Under the pieces are notes generated by a model, which did not search any database, was not told where the DNA came from, and saw nothing but the letters and a program-made list of their open reading frames with translations. The translations under genes were made by a program, and so were the position numbers. Source: Diploptera punctata (taxonomy: Eukaryota; Arthropoda; Insecta; Blattodea; Blaberidae). From it: a stretch of DNA of 64,000 bases. How positions within the stretch are numbered: the first letter of the stretch is position 1; each line of letters starts with the position of its first letter. Below, one piece after another: positions 11,430 to 22,825 of the stretch. The stretch lies in NCBI GenBank assembly GCA_030220185.1, contig JASPKZ010007797.1, positions 3,640,001 through 3,704,000 of the forward strand, read 5' to 3'.

Positions 11430-11477
11430 CAGTTAATTATTAACAAAAATTAAACGACAGTAATCAGTAATTGTGTT
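11334..11477. repeat. hAT 3' flank with AAT microsatellite
   Basis: AAT repeats at about 11380-11428 follow the hAT stop codon. The last 19 bases (11459-11477) are the left TSD of the LINE-A insertion. Confidence 0.8.
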
Positions 11478-11527
11478 GTCGTGGTGGAGTGGCTTGCGTG
11501 CTTAAATGATCCTGAGAGCTATGCCGG

Positions 11528-11544
11528 CGGTAGCATTGCTGCCG
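11528..11544 (+). other. stem-loop in LINE-A 5' UTR
   Basis: CGGTAGC (11528-11534) can pair with GCTGCCG (11538-11544), using one G-U pair, around a 3-base loop. It lies in the GC-rich leader 50 bases into the element. Function is unknown; structured and sometimes self-cleaving leaders are known in R2 and some RTE elements. Confidence 0.4.
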
Positions 11545-11770
11545 ATAGGGTTACCCATGCCGGACTGGTCGAAGGTGATAAGCCAGACGAAAAAAGTACC
11601 TTGGGCGAAAGAGTGACGATCTTTCACCGTAAAAATACAACCGTCAAGAAATGCGGACATGGGTTCATCTGGGGTAAAATTTTCCGGAGGTCAAATAGTC
11701 CCCCATTCGGTTCTCCGGGCGGGGACTATTTCAGGGAACCCATGCCAAAGGCTCAAACACAGGGACATGT

Positions 11771-14696
11771 TCCTAGGAACATGGAATGTTAGGACTTTAT
11801 ACAATAGCGGGGCACTAGAGATATTAACGCAGGAATTGGATAAATCGCCCTTGGATATAGTCGCTTTACAGGAAGTTAGGTGGCCAGGAGAAGGTAGTCA
11901 GGAATCAGGAAGCTTTGCATTATACTATGGGGTGCAGAAAGACCTGCATTTGGAACGGGTTTTTTAGTCAGAAGGAGGATTCTATCCGCTATCCGAGATA
12001 TTAAATTTGTTAGTGATAGGATATCATACATAATTCTAAAGGGTAAACGACATGATTTTATAATTGTAAATGTACATGCCCCCACAGAAGATAAAGATGA
12101 CAAGATCAAGGATGAGTTCTATGAAGAATTAGAATGCTTATTTGATACCCTTTCACGATATCATATGAAAATTGTCTTAGGAGATTTTAATGCAAAAGTG
12201 GGGCGGGAAGATATATTCAAACCAACAATAGGCAAATTCAGTCTTCATGAAGATAGTAACGACAACGGGGTTAGATTAGTCACATTTGCCACATCAAAGA
12301 ATCTCATTCTTAAGAGCACAACATTTCAGCATAAGGATATTCATAAATACACCTGGACGTCCCCAGATGGAGAAACTCGGAACCAGATAGATCATGTATT
12401 AGTGGATAAACGCTGGCACAGTAGCATCATTGATGTTAGATCAGTTAGAGGGACAGACTGCAATTCGGATCATCATCTGGTCAGAGTGAAAATCAGACAA
12501 CGGCTATCGCTTTTGAGAGGAACGAACGCTAAAGATGATTCTGTAAAATCTGAATTAAAAAACTTGAAAAATGATGAAATGCGGCAAGAATACCAAATCA
12601 AAATAGCTAATAGATTTGAAGTACTGGAATCTTCAGATGACAATGTGGCAAACGAAGAAGAAACTGATATAAATAAAGAATGGGAGGCTATAAGAGATAC
12701 TATTAAATTGTCAGCATCAGAAAGCATTGGTTGTTTAAAAAAGAGGCAAAACAAGAAATGGTTTGATGAGGAATGTGCCGACATTGTAAAGAAAAGAAAG
12801 CTAGCAAAAATGAAATGGTTACACGAGCCAAATGAGGTAAATTTAGAGCAATTGGGTAGTGTTAGAAGGGAAACCACCAAGTTACTAAAGAGTAAAAAGA
12901 GGGAATATTTGAGAGAGAAGATTAATGATCTTGAAATGAATGCAAATAATAGTAACATTAGAGAATTATATCAGGGAATTAGGATAGAGAAGAAGGGGTT
13001 TCAGGCTAGAACAAACATAATTCGGAATGAAAATGGGGATATGATTGCAGATTCTAGGAGTATATTAAATAGATGGAAAGGTTACTTTAATCAGCTATTA
13101 AATGTACATACAGAACAGGACATTGAGGAGGATAATTTACAGACAGCAGAAATGCTAGTCGCAGAGCCAAGTGCATTAGAGGTTGAAATGGCGATTGAAA
13201 AATTGAAGATGTATAAAGCATCAGGTTCAGATGAGATCCCAGCAGAACTGATAAAATCAGGGGGAGAAAAATTGATGGACAAGATACGCTGGTTGCTTAG
13301 TATGATTTGGGAAAAAGAAGCTCTTCCAGATGAATGGAAGGAATCAATTATCTTACCAATTTATAAGAAAGGAGATAAAACTGATTGCAACAACTACAGG
13401 GGCATCTCATTACTTTCAACTTCGTACAAAATTCTAACAAATATATTATATAAGCAGACTTACTCCCTATATTGATGACATTCTAGGAGATCATCAATGT
13501 GCATTTAGAAGAAACAGGTCTACAACAGATCAGATTTTCAGTATAAGACAGATTTTAGAGAAAAAATGGGAATATAATGGTACTGTACATCAACTATATG
13601 TAGACTTCAAAAAAGCATATGATTCAATTAAGAGGGAGAAGTTATATAGTATCCTCCTGGAGTTCGGAATTCCTAAAAAGTTGGTTAGACTTATACGAAT
13701 GTGTCTAAATGGCTCAACGAGTAGGGTGCGTGTAGGCAAACAGTTTTCAGACACTTTTGAAATCCAGAATGGGTTGAAGCAAGGAGATGCACTATCTCCT
13801 CTACTATTTAATTTTGTACTAGAGCATGCCATTAAATCTTTAGAGAATGAGGAAGGCTTACAACTCAATGGTATTAATAAGCTGTTAGTTTATGCTGATG
13901 ATGTAGTACTACTGGCCGATAGCGAGGAGATACTAAAGGCCAACACGCACACACTATTGAGTAACACTAAGAAATTAGGACTGGAAGTAAATATCAGTAA
14001 AACTAAATATATGGTCACACGTAGAAATTCAGTATATAATGGAAATGGACAGCTAATGACAAATGAGGGAAATTTTCAGGAAGTGGCTGAATTCAATACC
14101 TAGGAACAATAATCACAAATAGGAATGAGATGCACAAAGAAATTAAACATAGGCTCAATTCTGGAAATGCTTGCTATTATGCATTGCAGAGACTTTTGAT
14201 GTCCCAACTTCTTTCAAAAAACGTTAAGCTGAAAATATATAAAACTATTATTCTACCAGTTATATTATATGGGTGCGAAACATGGACTCTTACTTTAAGG
14301 GAGGAAAGGAGATTACGAGTATTTGAGAATAAAGTTCTTAGGAAAATTTTTGGACCAAAGAGAGATGAACAGACATGTGAATGGAGAAGACTACATAACA
14401 ATGAACTACATGGTCTTTATAGGAAGCCAGATATAATAAGAACAGTTAAGTCTCGTAGACTGCGATGGGCAGGACATGTTGCACGTATGGGGAATGAAAG
14501 ACGTGCATGGAAGCTTCTTGTAGGAAAGCCAGAGGGTAAGCGCCCAGTTGGTAGGCCAAGAATGAGGTGGGAGAACAACATTAACTATGATTTGAGGGAA
14601 GTAGATTATACAGGGAATGATTGGAAAGCATTAGCTCAGGATAGGGATGTATGGAGAGCTTATGTCCGCGCGGCCATGAACCTTCGGGTTCGATAG
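11771..14696 (+). pseudogene. LINE-A endonuclease/reverse transcriptase ORF, three frameshifts
   Basis: The endonuclease comes first: FLGTWNVRTLYNSG, VALQEVRWPGEG, VLGDFNAKVG, QIDHVLVDKRW and SDHHLVRV are the conserved blocks of apurinic-type LINE endonucleases. The reverse transcriptase follows: SGSDEIPAELIK, YRGISLLSTSYKIL, FRRNRSTTDQ, LYVDFKKAYDS, GLKQGDALSP and VYADDVVLLAD (catalytic YADD). The tail reads CETWTLTLREERRLRVF, RRLRWAGHVARM and GRPRMRW. Three small indels break it: in a T-run near 11965, near 13450, and loss of one A at about 14095 compared with the copy at 27670. All motifs are otherwise intact, so death looks recent. The product would nick target DNA and prime cDNA synthesis there. 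Confidence 0.9.
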
Positions 14697-14731
14697 TGCC
14701 AGTGAGTAAGTAAGTAATCAGTAATTGTGTT

Positions 14732-15384
14732 TTGCCCATAAATGTAAAAAAAAAAAAACTGCGTGTTACCAAGACTGAGAACTGTGAAATTTGATGCGGC
14801 TCTCGAATAGATATAGTTTCTTTATATTTGGCTCTCTTGTAATTTCTAGTGAGTACCACTGTGCTAATGTGTACTTTCTTGTTTTTTGCATTATCCCGTA
14901 ACGTGTATTTTTCATATTTTGGTACACTTTTATCTGAAACTATGAAAGACAGGAGAATAATTTTTTGGAATGGATATGCAGTTTGAAGAGCTCTATAATA
15001 ATAATGTAAATTTATGTTTGTGCTAGCGTTTGAAATAAAAAAAATCTATACAAAATTTTTAACAAAAAAAATTGGTCTTTGAATGTTTTTAAAATAAATC
15101 ACAATCCATATCTGAACACAAGCAAACCTTGTTATTGTCAAATGAACTATGGACAACATACTAAATTTTGGAAACAATTGGATAAGTAGTTTTGAAAAAA
15201 TGTACCAAGACAATACTTTTAAGAAGTTGGATTTTTATTTTCATTTTTTTTGTGTTTTATATCATTCATGAAGAAATATGTTTAAAAAGTTAACCAGAAT
15301 GTCATTATGTTCAGGAAAACTTGTTTAATTAGTGACATAATGTTCATGCACATAACTTTGAATAAGCTGAAAAAATGTTTTTTG
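14732..15384. other. 3' non-coding part of the hAT element
   Basis: This AT-rich sequence continues the host interrupted by LINE-A: the TSD copy at 14713-14731 joins it to the hAT 3' flank at 11477. It has no gene. Confidence 0.6.
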
Positions 15385-15397
15385 TTTGTTGTATATT

Positions 15398-17244
15398 ACT
15401 TACTTACTTACTCACTGGCACTATCGAACCCGTAGGTTCATGGCCGCACGGACATAAGCTCTCCATACATCCCTATCCTGAGGTAATGCTTACCAGTCAT
15501 CCCCTGTATAATCTACTTCTCTCAAATCATGGTTAATGTTATTCTCCCACCTCATTCTTTGACTGCCAACTCGGCGCTTTCCCTCTGGCCTTCCTAGCAG
15601 AAGCTTCCATTCACGTCTTTCATTCCCCATATGTGCCACATGTCCTGCCCATCGCAGTCTACGAGACTTAACTGTTCTTATTATATCTGGCTTCCTATAA
15701 AGACCATGTAGTTCATTGTTATGTAGTCTTCTCCATTCACCTGTCTGTTCATCTTCTTTTTCGTCCAATTTTTTCCTGAGAACTTTATTCTCAAATACTC
15801 GTAATCTCCTTTCCTCCCTTAAAGTAAGAGTTCATATTTCACATCCATATAATATAACTGGTAGAATAATAGTTTTATATATTTTCAGTTTAACGTTTTT
15901 TGAAAGGAGTTGGGATAATAAGAGTCCCTGCTAATGCATAATAGCACGCATTTCCAGAGTTGAGCCTATGTTTAATTTCTTTGTGCATCTCATTCCTATT
16001 TGTAATTATTGTTCCTAGATATTTGAATTCAGCCACCTTCTCAAAATTTCCCTCATTTGTCATTAGCTGTCCATTTCCATTATTTAATGAATTTCTACGT
16101 GTGACCATATATCTAGTTTTATTGATATTTACTTCCAGTCCTAATTTCTTAGTGTTACTCAATAGTATGTGCGTGTTGTCCTTCAGTATCTCCTCGCTAT
16201 CGGCCAACAATACTACATCATCAGCATAAACTAGCAGCTTAGTAATACCATTGAGTTGCAAGCCTTCCTCATTCTCTAAAGATTTAATGGCATGCTCTAG
16301 TACAAAATTAAATAGTGGAGGAGATAGTGCATCTCCTTGCTTCAACCCATTCTGGATTTCAAAAGTGTCCGAAAACTGTTTGCCTACACGCACCCTACTC
16401 TTTGTGCCCATTTAGACACATTCGTATAAGTCTAACTAACTTTTTAGGAATTCCGAACTCCAGCAGGATACTATATAACTTCTCCCTCTTAATTGAATCA
16501 TATGCTTTTTTGAAGTCTACATACAGTTGATGTACAGTACCATTATATTCCCATTTCTTTTCTAAAATCTGTCTTATACTAAAAATCTGATCTGTTGTAG
16601 ACCTGTTTCTTCTAAATGCACATTGATGATCTCCTAGAATGTCATCAATGTAGGAAGTAAGTCTGCTTACTAATATATCTGTTAGAATTTTGTACGAAGT
16701 TGAAAGTAATGAGATGCCTTTGTAGTTGTTGCAATCAGTTTTATCTCCTTTCTTATAAATTGGTACGATAATTGATTCCTTCCATTCATCTGGAAGAGCT
16801 TCTTTTTCCCAAATCATACTAAGCAACCAGCGTATCTTGTCCATCAATTTTTCTCCCCCTGATTTTATCAGTTCTGCTGGGATCTCATCTGAACCTGATG
16901 CTTTATACATCTTCAATTTTTCAATCGCCATTTCAACCTCTAATGCACTTGGCTCTGCGACTAGCATTTCTGCCGTCTGTAAATTATCCTCCACAATGTC
17001 CTGTTCTGTATGTACATTTAATAGCTGATTAAAGTAACTTTTTCCATCTATTTAATATACTCCTAGAATCTGCAATCATATCCCCATTTTCATTCCGAAT
17101 TATGTTTGTTCTAGCCTGAAATCCTTTATTCTCTATACCAATTCCCTGATATAATTCTCTAATGTTCCTATTTTTTTGCATTAATTTCAAGATCATTAAT
17201 CTTCTCTCTCAAATATTCCCTCTTTTTACTCTTTAGTAGCTTGG
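15398..17244 (-). mobile_element. LINE-A, 5'-truncated, opposite orientation
   Basis: A 14-bp TSD, GTTTGTTGTATATT, lies at 15384-15397 and 17245-17258. The minus-strand insert begins inside the linker before the RT and runs to the tetranucleotide tail (TACTTACTTACTTACTCAC on the plus strand). The host sequence reads on across it, so this is an independent second hit on the same hAT element. Confidence 0.9.
15490..16994 (-). pseudogene. LINE-A reverse transcriptase fragment
   Basis: Minus-strand blocks are 16994-16395 (EMAIEKLKMYKASGSDEIP, YKGISLLSTSYKIL, LYVDFKKAYDSI), 16411-15890 (GLKQGDALSPPLFNFVLE, VYADDVVLLADSE, FKYLGTIITN) and 15768-15490 (RRLRWAGHVAHM). They overlap in different frames, showing one frameshift near 16400 and another near 15890. 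The endonuclease is missing because of 5' truncation. Sequence is close to the copy at 11478-14712. Confidence 0.87.
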
Positions 17245-17456
17245 GTTTGTTGTATATTGTTAAACCAAACTGCAAGGAAATTAGTAGCGAGTGCCCTTAA
17301 GAAGTTGAACTATGCCGAATAGAGTAACGTCGAATTTGTATATACCATGCACCATGTCTAATATTTAATTATTTATATTGAGTTTTCTGTAGGGTTAATA
17401 AAATGCAGATGATATAAAATATACACATGAAACAGTTGTATAGAAATAGTCATAAC

Positions 17457-19567
17457 TAGAGCCCGGATTTTATGTAATTACATATTCTATTGCTGTGTAT
17501 GTAGTTATAAAAGAGCTAAAAGTCGACGAATTAAACTGGAAAGACCCTTATTCCAAAGTTTTAAATTACATATTTTTACATATTTCGAGCTATAATACAT
17601 ATTTCACACCGTAGTACATAATATTATATATTTTAATATTTTTTTGCGGAATTGTTATACATTTTCGTCAATTCCATTAATTTTCGTTACATAGCAAGAA
17701 AGGAAAAACAATTGTAATTTTTATTATTGTGCTTCACATGCATTGTCGTCAATCCTATACATTTCCGTTGCATTTAAAGCTAAATTGTACGAGTTCGATG
17801 CGGACAACAATGACTTGTTTTAAACATTTTTTCTTCCTTCTTCTCAAACGTTTCAGAATTTATAAGTCAGTTGCATTTAATTTAACCATGGCACCAGTTG
17901 CGTCTTCTTTGTCTTCGAAGCTAAAACCGTGGATTTCTGTTGACAACACTTTAATCACTGATGGTATAACAGTCCTCTGCCAAACTTGTGATAAACAACA
18001 TTTACGAAGCAATCTGCGTATTAAAAATAAACAACGAGTTTCTTCAAAGAAACAGGCACTACTTACACAGCCTACATCATATAATGGTGAATTTTACAAA
18101 CTATGTATGGCGTTGGTTGCAGGGAACATAACCTGGAACAAACTTCAGGTTCCTGAATTTAAACATTTCTTACAAAAATACTGCGACCGCAACATTCCCG
18201 AAGAGCCCACTCTCAGGAAGAATTACTTGGATTCTTGTTATGATGACATATTAGAGAAAATTAGGATTGACATAGGCAACTCACCTATATGGATTTCTGC
18301 TGATGAGACGACGGATGCTGCAGGCCGTTTCATCGCTAATCTAATTGTGGGTAAGATGAGCTCTGAAGATGCATCGAAACCCTACTTAATTTATTGTAAG
18401 CCTTTGGATGTAACAAGTAGTTCAACAATTGCTAGATTCATTAATGATGGACTTAAGTTACTATGGCTAGGTGGCGTAAAAGAAGAGAGGATCCTACTGA
18501 TGTACACAGAAGCAGCTCCATACATGTTAAAAGTGAGGAAATCGCTTACTGTGTTTTATCCAAACTTAGTGCATGTTACATGTACGGCTCATGCATTGCA
18601 ACGAGTGGCAGAGACAGTTAGACATGAATTCCCAGAAGTAAATACACTGATATCAGCAACGAAGAAGGTTTTCTTAAAATGTCCTTATCGTGTACAACGC
18701 TACAAGGAGCAACTACCTGATGTACCTCTGCCTCCTGAGCCAGTGATAACAAGGTGGGCAACATGGATCGAAGCTGCAATTTTCTACAGTAAGCACTTCG
18801 AAGCTGTGTCAGTCAGTGATTGAGAACTTTTCTTCTGATCCTGCACCGTGTGTGAGTGAATCATTGTTAGAATTCAACAGCTCTAAAGTGCTCAGTTCAG
18901 TTTCATACATCGCAAGTCACTTCAGCTGGCTTCCCGACAGTATCAAGAAACTGGAAACTTCAGCTTTGCCTCTCCAAGAAGCTGTGGAAATAATGGAAGA
19001 TGCAGTTCAAAAGTTCAGTGTTTTACCAGGTGAAGTGGGGGGTGTAGTTTTCACTAAACTACAGTCTGTGCTAAATAAGAACCCTGGATACCGAACTCTT
19101 GTTACTCTTTCTCGCTTATTTAATGGTGAAAATGTAGAGCCTCCTGAGAATATTATTCCTAGCACAATCCCTCTCTATAAATATGCGCCGTTGCGCTGAG
19201 GACTTGCGAAATTGAACGATCTTTTTCAATTTACAAAATACATATTGTCAGACAGGAGACTGTGCATGACAACAGAACATTTGGAAAAGTATATTATAAT
19301 TAATTGTGGACACCGATCTAATGTGGCTTAAATGCTTGAATGGTTGACACTTGTACTTCAGTACTGCATTTTGTAGCAGAAGCGAATTGATTAAAAATTA
19401 ACATAGAGATTTGACTATGTAGACTTCTTTTTTATAGCAAAGAAATAAAATTTTGGATTTTACATATAATTGCTTTATTATATATTTATTTACATATTTG
19501 ACAATATTTGGTTACATATTTATGTATATATTTTTAAAATTTGATATTACATAAAATTCGGATCCTA
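17457..19567 (+). mobile_element. hAT element, CGGBP1-type, complete ends
   Basis: Terminal inverted repeats: TAGAGCCCGGATTTTATGTA at 17457, and its imperfect inverted partner ending at 19567. An 8-bp TSD lies at 17449-17456 (GTCATAAC) and 19568-19575 (GTTATAAC), with one mismatch, as expected for hAT. The element is 2111 bp and contains one broken transposase gene. Confidence 0.85.
17888..19303 (+). pseudogene. hAT transposase (CGGBP1-like zinc finger plus hAT core), frameshifted
   Basis: Start ATG at 17888 (MAPVASSLSSKLKPW). The N-terminus has a C-x2-C finger (VLCQTCDKQ). ISADETTDAAGRF holds the catalytic Asp, HVTCTAHALQRVAE the conserved C..H block, and VITRWATWIEAA the RW block. After a frameshift at about 18820 the frame continues as FSSDPAPCVSESLLEF to YKYAPLR; a second shift near 19197 leads to CEIERSFSIYK, the hAT C-terminal dimerisation signature. 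Two indels and a short 3' end make it a pseudogene. N-terminal family assignment to CGGBP1-like hATs is by recognition, not by alignment. Confidence 0.87.
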
Positions 19568-19575
19568 GTTATAAC

Positions 19576-20217
19576 TTTTCACACCAGATAACATGCTATT
19601 AGAAATCCTCTAGATATTGTACAGAACTCGATGATTTGAAACAATATTCATTAAAATTTCGTCGTTAAATGTGCTGAAGTTATAAAATGAACGCTGTTTT
19701 GCCGATATTTTGTCATAAAAATCTTCGTTTTGTTTTTAGCAATTACACCAATGATTACGGATTATAGCTTCTGTATTCTTTGGAATAACAGTCAAATTGC
19801 TTCCGGAATTCAAGTAGTTCAAATACAAGATGCATTACGTCAGAGTAGAATTCTCGCGCCATCGCTCAAGCGTGACATTAAAAAAGCAAGGGGAGCGATT
19901 ACAACGACGATTTGCGCTGGCGATTTGCGTTTAATAAGAGGCGGTTTGAGACGTGTCCCAGGGATTTAATTATGACTAACGATGCGGAAACTGTCAACAC
20001 TACGTACAGTAGGAGCTGGAACAATGGTCTTGAAGCAGATCTCAACGCTAACACACCGCTCTGGCCCTTTTCCAACCAAATCACTAATTTGGCTAATGTC
20101 ACTGGACTCACCGGGTTCGAGCCAGATTTTTCTGCATTCGTCCACCTCTTACACTTTATGACATCATCAAAAGTAATACGTCATCGAGAAAAAACATAAC
20201 AGTTCCTATGGGCTGTG
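19576..20217. other. unclassified, apparently low-copy DNA
   Basis: There are modest open stretches at 19730-19969 and 19912-20199 (plus strand), but I recognise no domain. Nothing here recurs elsewhere in the window, which sets it apart from its neighbours. Confidence 0.4.
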
Positions 20218-20483
20218 AAAGGTACAAGAGAATCACATATTAGAAATGAGAATATTAGAGAGGAACTAAAAGTACAACCACTTATTCAACAAATAGAAGA
20301 ACAAGGAACAAATTGGATAGAACATCTGCTAAGAATGACAAAGGATAGGATACAAAAAATGACAATGATGTATAACCCTGGAGGACGAAGATCGGTAGGA
20401 AGACCAAGAAAGCGCTGGGCTGAACAGATGTGAGATCGGAACAAGCAAATACCTAATCCGTGAAGGATGATGATGAACTCTTT
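20218..20483 (+). mobile_element. LINE-B 3' fragment
   Basis: It decodes as the LINE tail domain: LIQQIEEQGTNWIEHLLRM and GRRSVGRPRKRWAEQM, then a 3' end with CCGTGAAGGATGATGATGA, as in other LINE-B copies. All upstream domains are missing. Confidence 0.75.
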
Positions 20484-20822
20484 ATAAAATAAATAAATAA
20501 ATATCCTCAACTCGTGTCCAACTCAGGGTCGGATCGAGGGATGAGATGACTCCCTATATATAAAGGTCTGTGAATGACAAGAGTGCCGGCCGTCCACTCC
20601 TGACGCACCATCATAGGGGCACATGAACGAAATTAAATTAAATGGACGTGACGAGTATAGAGAATGAAATTGTGGCAGAGGAAAACGGGAGAAACTCCGA
20701 GAAAAACCTGCCCAAGCTCCATTTCCTCCACCACGAAACCCACATGGACTGACCGATACTTGATCTTGGGATTCCAGCGGTGAGAACCGAGCGTCTAACC
20801 TCTTGAGCAACGGAGCCGTCTA
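20484..20822 (-). mobile_element. SINE-3 candidate with ATTT-type tail
   Basis: The minus strand starts CTCCGTTGCTCAAGAGGTTA (A-box-like, as in tRNA-derived SINEs) and ends in a TATTTATTTATTT tail (plus strand AAATAAATAAATA at 20488-20502). The B box is degenerate, and I see no second copy in the window. Confidence 0.45.
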
Positions 20823-20835
20823 TATTTTTTTTGAA

Positions 20836-21153
20836 GGGAAAAAATAATTATCCACCAACATGTTATAAATATGAGATTTCACGACCGGTGTCTTCATTCC
20901 TGTTAGTTCGTCTTCTGGGCTAAATGACCGTGGTCCGACGTTTCGTCTGCTACTGCGGTAGATATCTTCAGGAGATTCTGCATGCTCTCTGTGAACTCCT
21001 CTCGGCAGCCGATAGCTGAGGAGTTCACAGAGAACATGCAGAATGTTCTGAAGATGTCTAGAGCAATAGCAGACGAAACGTCGAGTTTCAAGAAAACTGG
21101 TCATTTCGTCCGATGACGAACCTAACAGTATCCAACAACAATTATTTTTTGCC
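20836..21153. repeat. foldback (hairpin) element
   Basis: Ends GGGAAAAAATAATT (20836) and AATTATTTTTTGCC (21140-21153) are near-inverted. The core is a strong hairpin: ACGTTTCGTCTGC...GTGAACTCCTC (20938-21001) pairs with GAGGAGTTCAC...GCAGACGAAACGT (21018-21083). No coding capacity; probably non-autonomous. Confidence 0.65.
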
Positions 21154-21164
21154 AATGCCATTAG

Positions 21165-21795
21165 ATTGTCTTTTATGACATTTCTGGCATTCTCTCCTCC
21201 TTGGCATTATCGGAATTGTAATCCATTTCTTAGGATGGTGCATCTGGAAGGCGGATTTACGTTACCCCTATCATATGATGGATGATAGATCCAAACGAAG
21301 CACCAGGAGAGTCCTTAATTTAAACTTAACCTAAATTCCAGACCATGGGCAACCTAAATAACTAACTCATTGGCACTATAGACCCCATAGGTTCATGGCC
21401 GCGTGGATATAAGCTCTCCACATATCCCTATTCTGAGCCAACGCTTTCTAATCATCCCTGTATAATCTACTTCCCTCAAATCATAGTTAATGTTATTCTT
21501 ACACCTGTTATTCTTAATGTTGGTCCCACAACTGGGCGTTTACCCTCTGGTTTTGCTACAAGAAGTTTCCATTCACCTCTTTCATTCCCCATTCGTCACA
21601 TGTCCTACCCATCGCAGTCTACTAGACTTAAATGTTCTTGTTATATATGGCTTCGTATAAAGACCATATAGCTCACTGGACAACCACATGAATAATTCCC
21701 TTTAAGGAAAAATACCTATTGTCTGACCGGGAATCGAACCCGGGACCTCATGAACTGTGTCAGAAACGCTGACCACTAGCCCATGAAGCTATATA
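21165..21795 (-). mobile_element. SINE-4 (tRNA-derived), split by LINE-A
   Basis: The minus strand opens GGGCTAGTGGTCAGCGTTTC (A box) and GGGTTCGATTCCCGGTC (B box). The 3' part (21165-21354) matches the intact copy at 43895-44205. LINE-A at 21355-21680 interrupts it, with a short direct repeat (CAACC) on either side. Confidence 0.8.
21355..21680 (-). mobile_element. LINE-A 3' fragment inside SINE-4
   Basis: The reversed LINE-A tail (CTAACTCATTGGCACTATAG...) is heavily mutated relative to the 14-kb copy. It lies between the two halves of SINE-4, so it inserted after SINE-4. Confidence 0.75.
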
Positions 21796-22113
21796 AGCGA
21801 GACTTTCAAATTATATCTTGAGCGAGGAAGCAAGCAGTGGCTATTGTGAAACAAGAAGAATTAAAAACTCCGTCACTGAGGAATTGCTTAAAGTAATCGA
21901 ATTCCTCAACAAGTCGAATTTATTGCCGAATTTGCTTGTTTACGGAATATATATTTCTTTTGTTAATAATATCGTTGCAACATAACAAACATGGCGGCCG
22001 CTATACTGATTTTTAATCTTTCGCTTTAAATGAACTCCTGCTCCTAATAGATTTTCCTAATAAACAAACTCGAATTTGCTGTTTTAAATTTATTACTTAA
22101 ACCCAGTTTTGGG
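21796..22113. repeat. unclassified; contains a recurrent AATTCCTCAACAAGTCGAAT motif
   Basis: The AATTCCTCAACAAGTCGAAT stretch (about 21899) recurs in similar form at about 36359 and 23150, and perhaps in part near 25390, each followed within some tens of bases by a tract related to GCTGGTTTACGGAAT. This suggests an old, unnamed MITE-like family. No gene. Confidence 0.45.
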
Positions 22114-22825
22114 AATGAGATGCACAACGATATTAAACATAGGCTCAATTCTGGAAATGCATCAACACTTTTAAAAAATGAAAGTATATTTTGAAGGGCC
22201 GACACAGTTTTAACCACTTGACGAAGTTTTCTTAAGCAGAAATTGGTTTGGTTGAGGACGACTGCTATATCAGGTGTCATTTTGATATTTTGACGTTGTA
22301 CTGGAAATGCATGCCGAAAAAATAAAAAAAATAAAATCAATAAACTGAAAAAATATAAAACTGTTATTCTCTCAGTTATATTATATGAATGTGAAACATG
22401 GACTCTTAATTTAAGGGAGGAAAAGAAAATTACGAGTATCTGAGAATAAAGTTCTTAGGAAAATGCTTGGTCCAAAGAGAGATAAACAGGCAGGCAATTG
22501 GAGAAGACTACATAAGAGTGAGCTACATTATATTTATATGATATAATAAGAAAAGTTAAGTCTCGTAGACTAAGATGGGCAGGGCATGTGGCACGAATGG
22601 GGAATGAAAGACGGGCATGGGAGCTCCTTGTAGGAAAACCAGAGGGGAAACGCCCACTTGGTAGACCAAGAATGAGGTGGGAGAATAGCATTAACCATGA
22701 TTCCTTGGAAGTAAATTATACAGGGGATGATTGAAAAATATTAGCTTAGGATAGGAATGTGTGGAGAGCTTATGTCTGCCCGGCCTTGGACCAACGGGTT
22801 CGATATTGCCAGTGAGTTAGTTAAT
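22114..22825 (+). mobile_element. LINE-A 3' fragment carrying a Penelope-derived insert
   Basis: LINE-A sequence from NEMH.DIKHRLNSGNA on is interrupted at 22163-22300 and resumes at about 22330. It continues through CETWTLNLREEK, RRLRWAGHVARM and GRPRMRW to a GAGTTAGTTA tail. It is badly mutated. Confidence 0.78.
22163..22300 (+). mobile_element. short Penelope-like 3' segment inserted in LINE-A
   Basis: A 12-bp duplication (CTGGAAATGCAT) at 22151-22162 and 22301-22312 brackets 138 bp. The insert contains TTGAGGACGACTG, which also occurs in the Penelope 3' regions at about 39210 and 57145. Confidence 0.6.

Larger units (their letters stand above)
11478..14712 (+). mobile_element. LINE-A, near full-length non-LTR retrotransposon
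   Basis: This is the reference copy for the dominant family, with exact ends. A 19-bp TSD (AGTAATCAGTAATTGTGTT) lies at 11459-11477 and 14713-14731. The element is 3235 bp and opens with a GC-rich 5' UTR. It has one long ORF for endonuclease, reverse transcriptase and tail domain, and it ends GTGCCAGTGAGTAAGTA, a tetranucleotide tail rather than poly-A. The single-ORF layout, short length and tail resemble the RTE clade; the endonuclease resembles the CFDP2/BovB type. Clade assignment is my inference. Confidence 0.9.
8989..17300 (+). mobile_element. composite hAT-like element hosting two LINE-A insertions
   Basis: The left end TTAAGGGCACCCAGTACG (8989) is matched by an imperfect inverted copy ending at 17300 (GCGAGTGCCCTTAA). 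Removing the two LINE-A inserts and one copy of each TSD leaves about 3.2 kb, a normal size for an autonomous hAT element. It encodes a BED/hAT transposase relic at 9451-11333. hAT elements normally make 8-bp TSDs; I cannot see one here, only TTAA at both ends. The outer boundary is therefore an inference. Confidence 0.55.

Noticed and set aside
12473..12958. 161-aa minus-strand ORF inside LINE-A
   Set aside because: Antisense shadow of the endonuclease/RT linker; no independent support.
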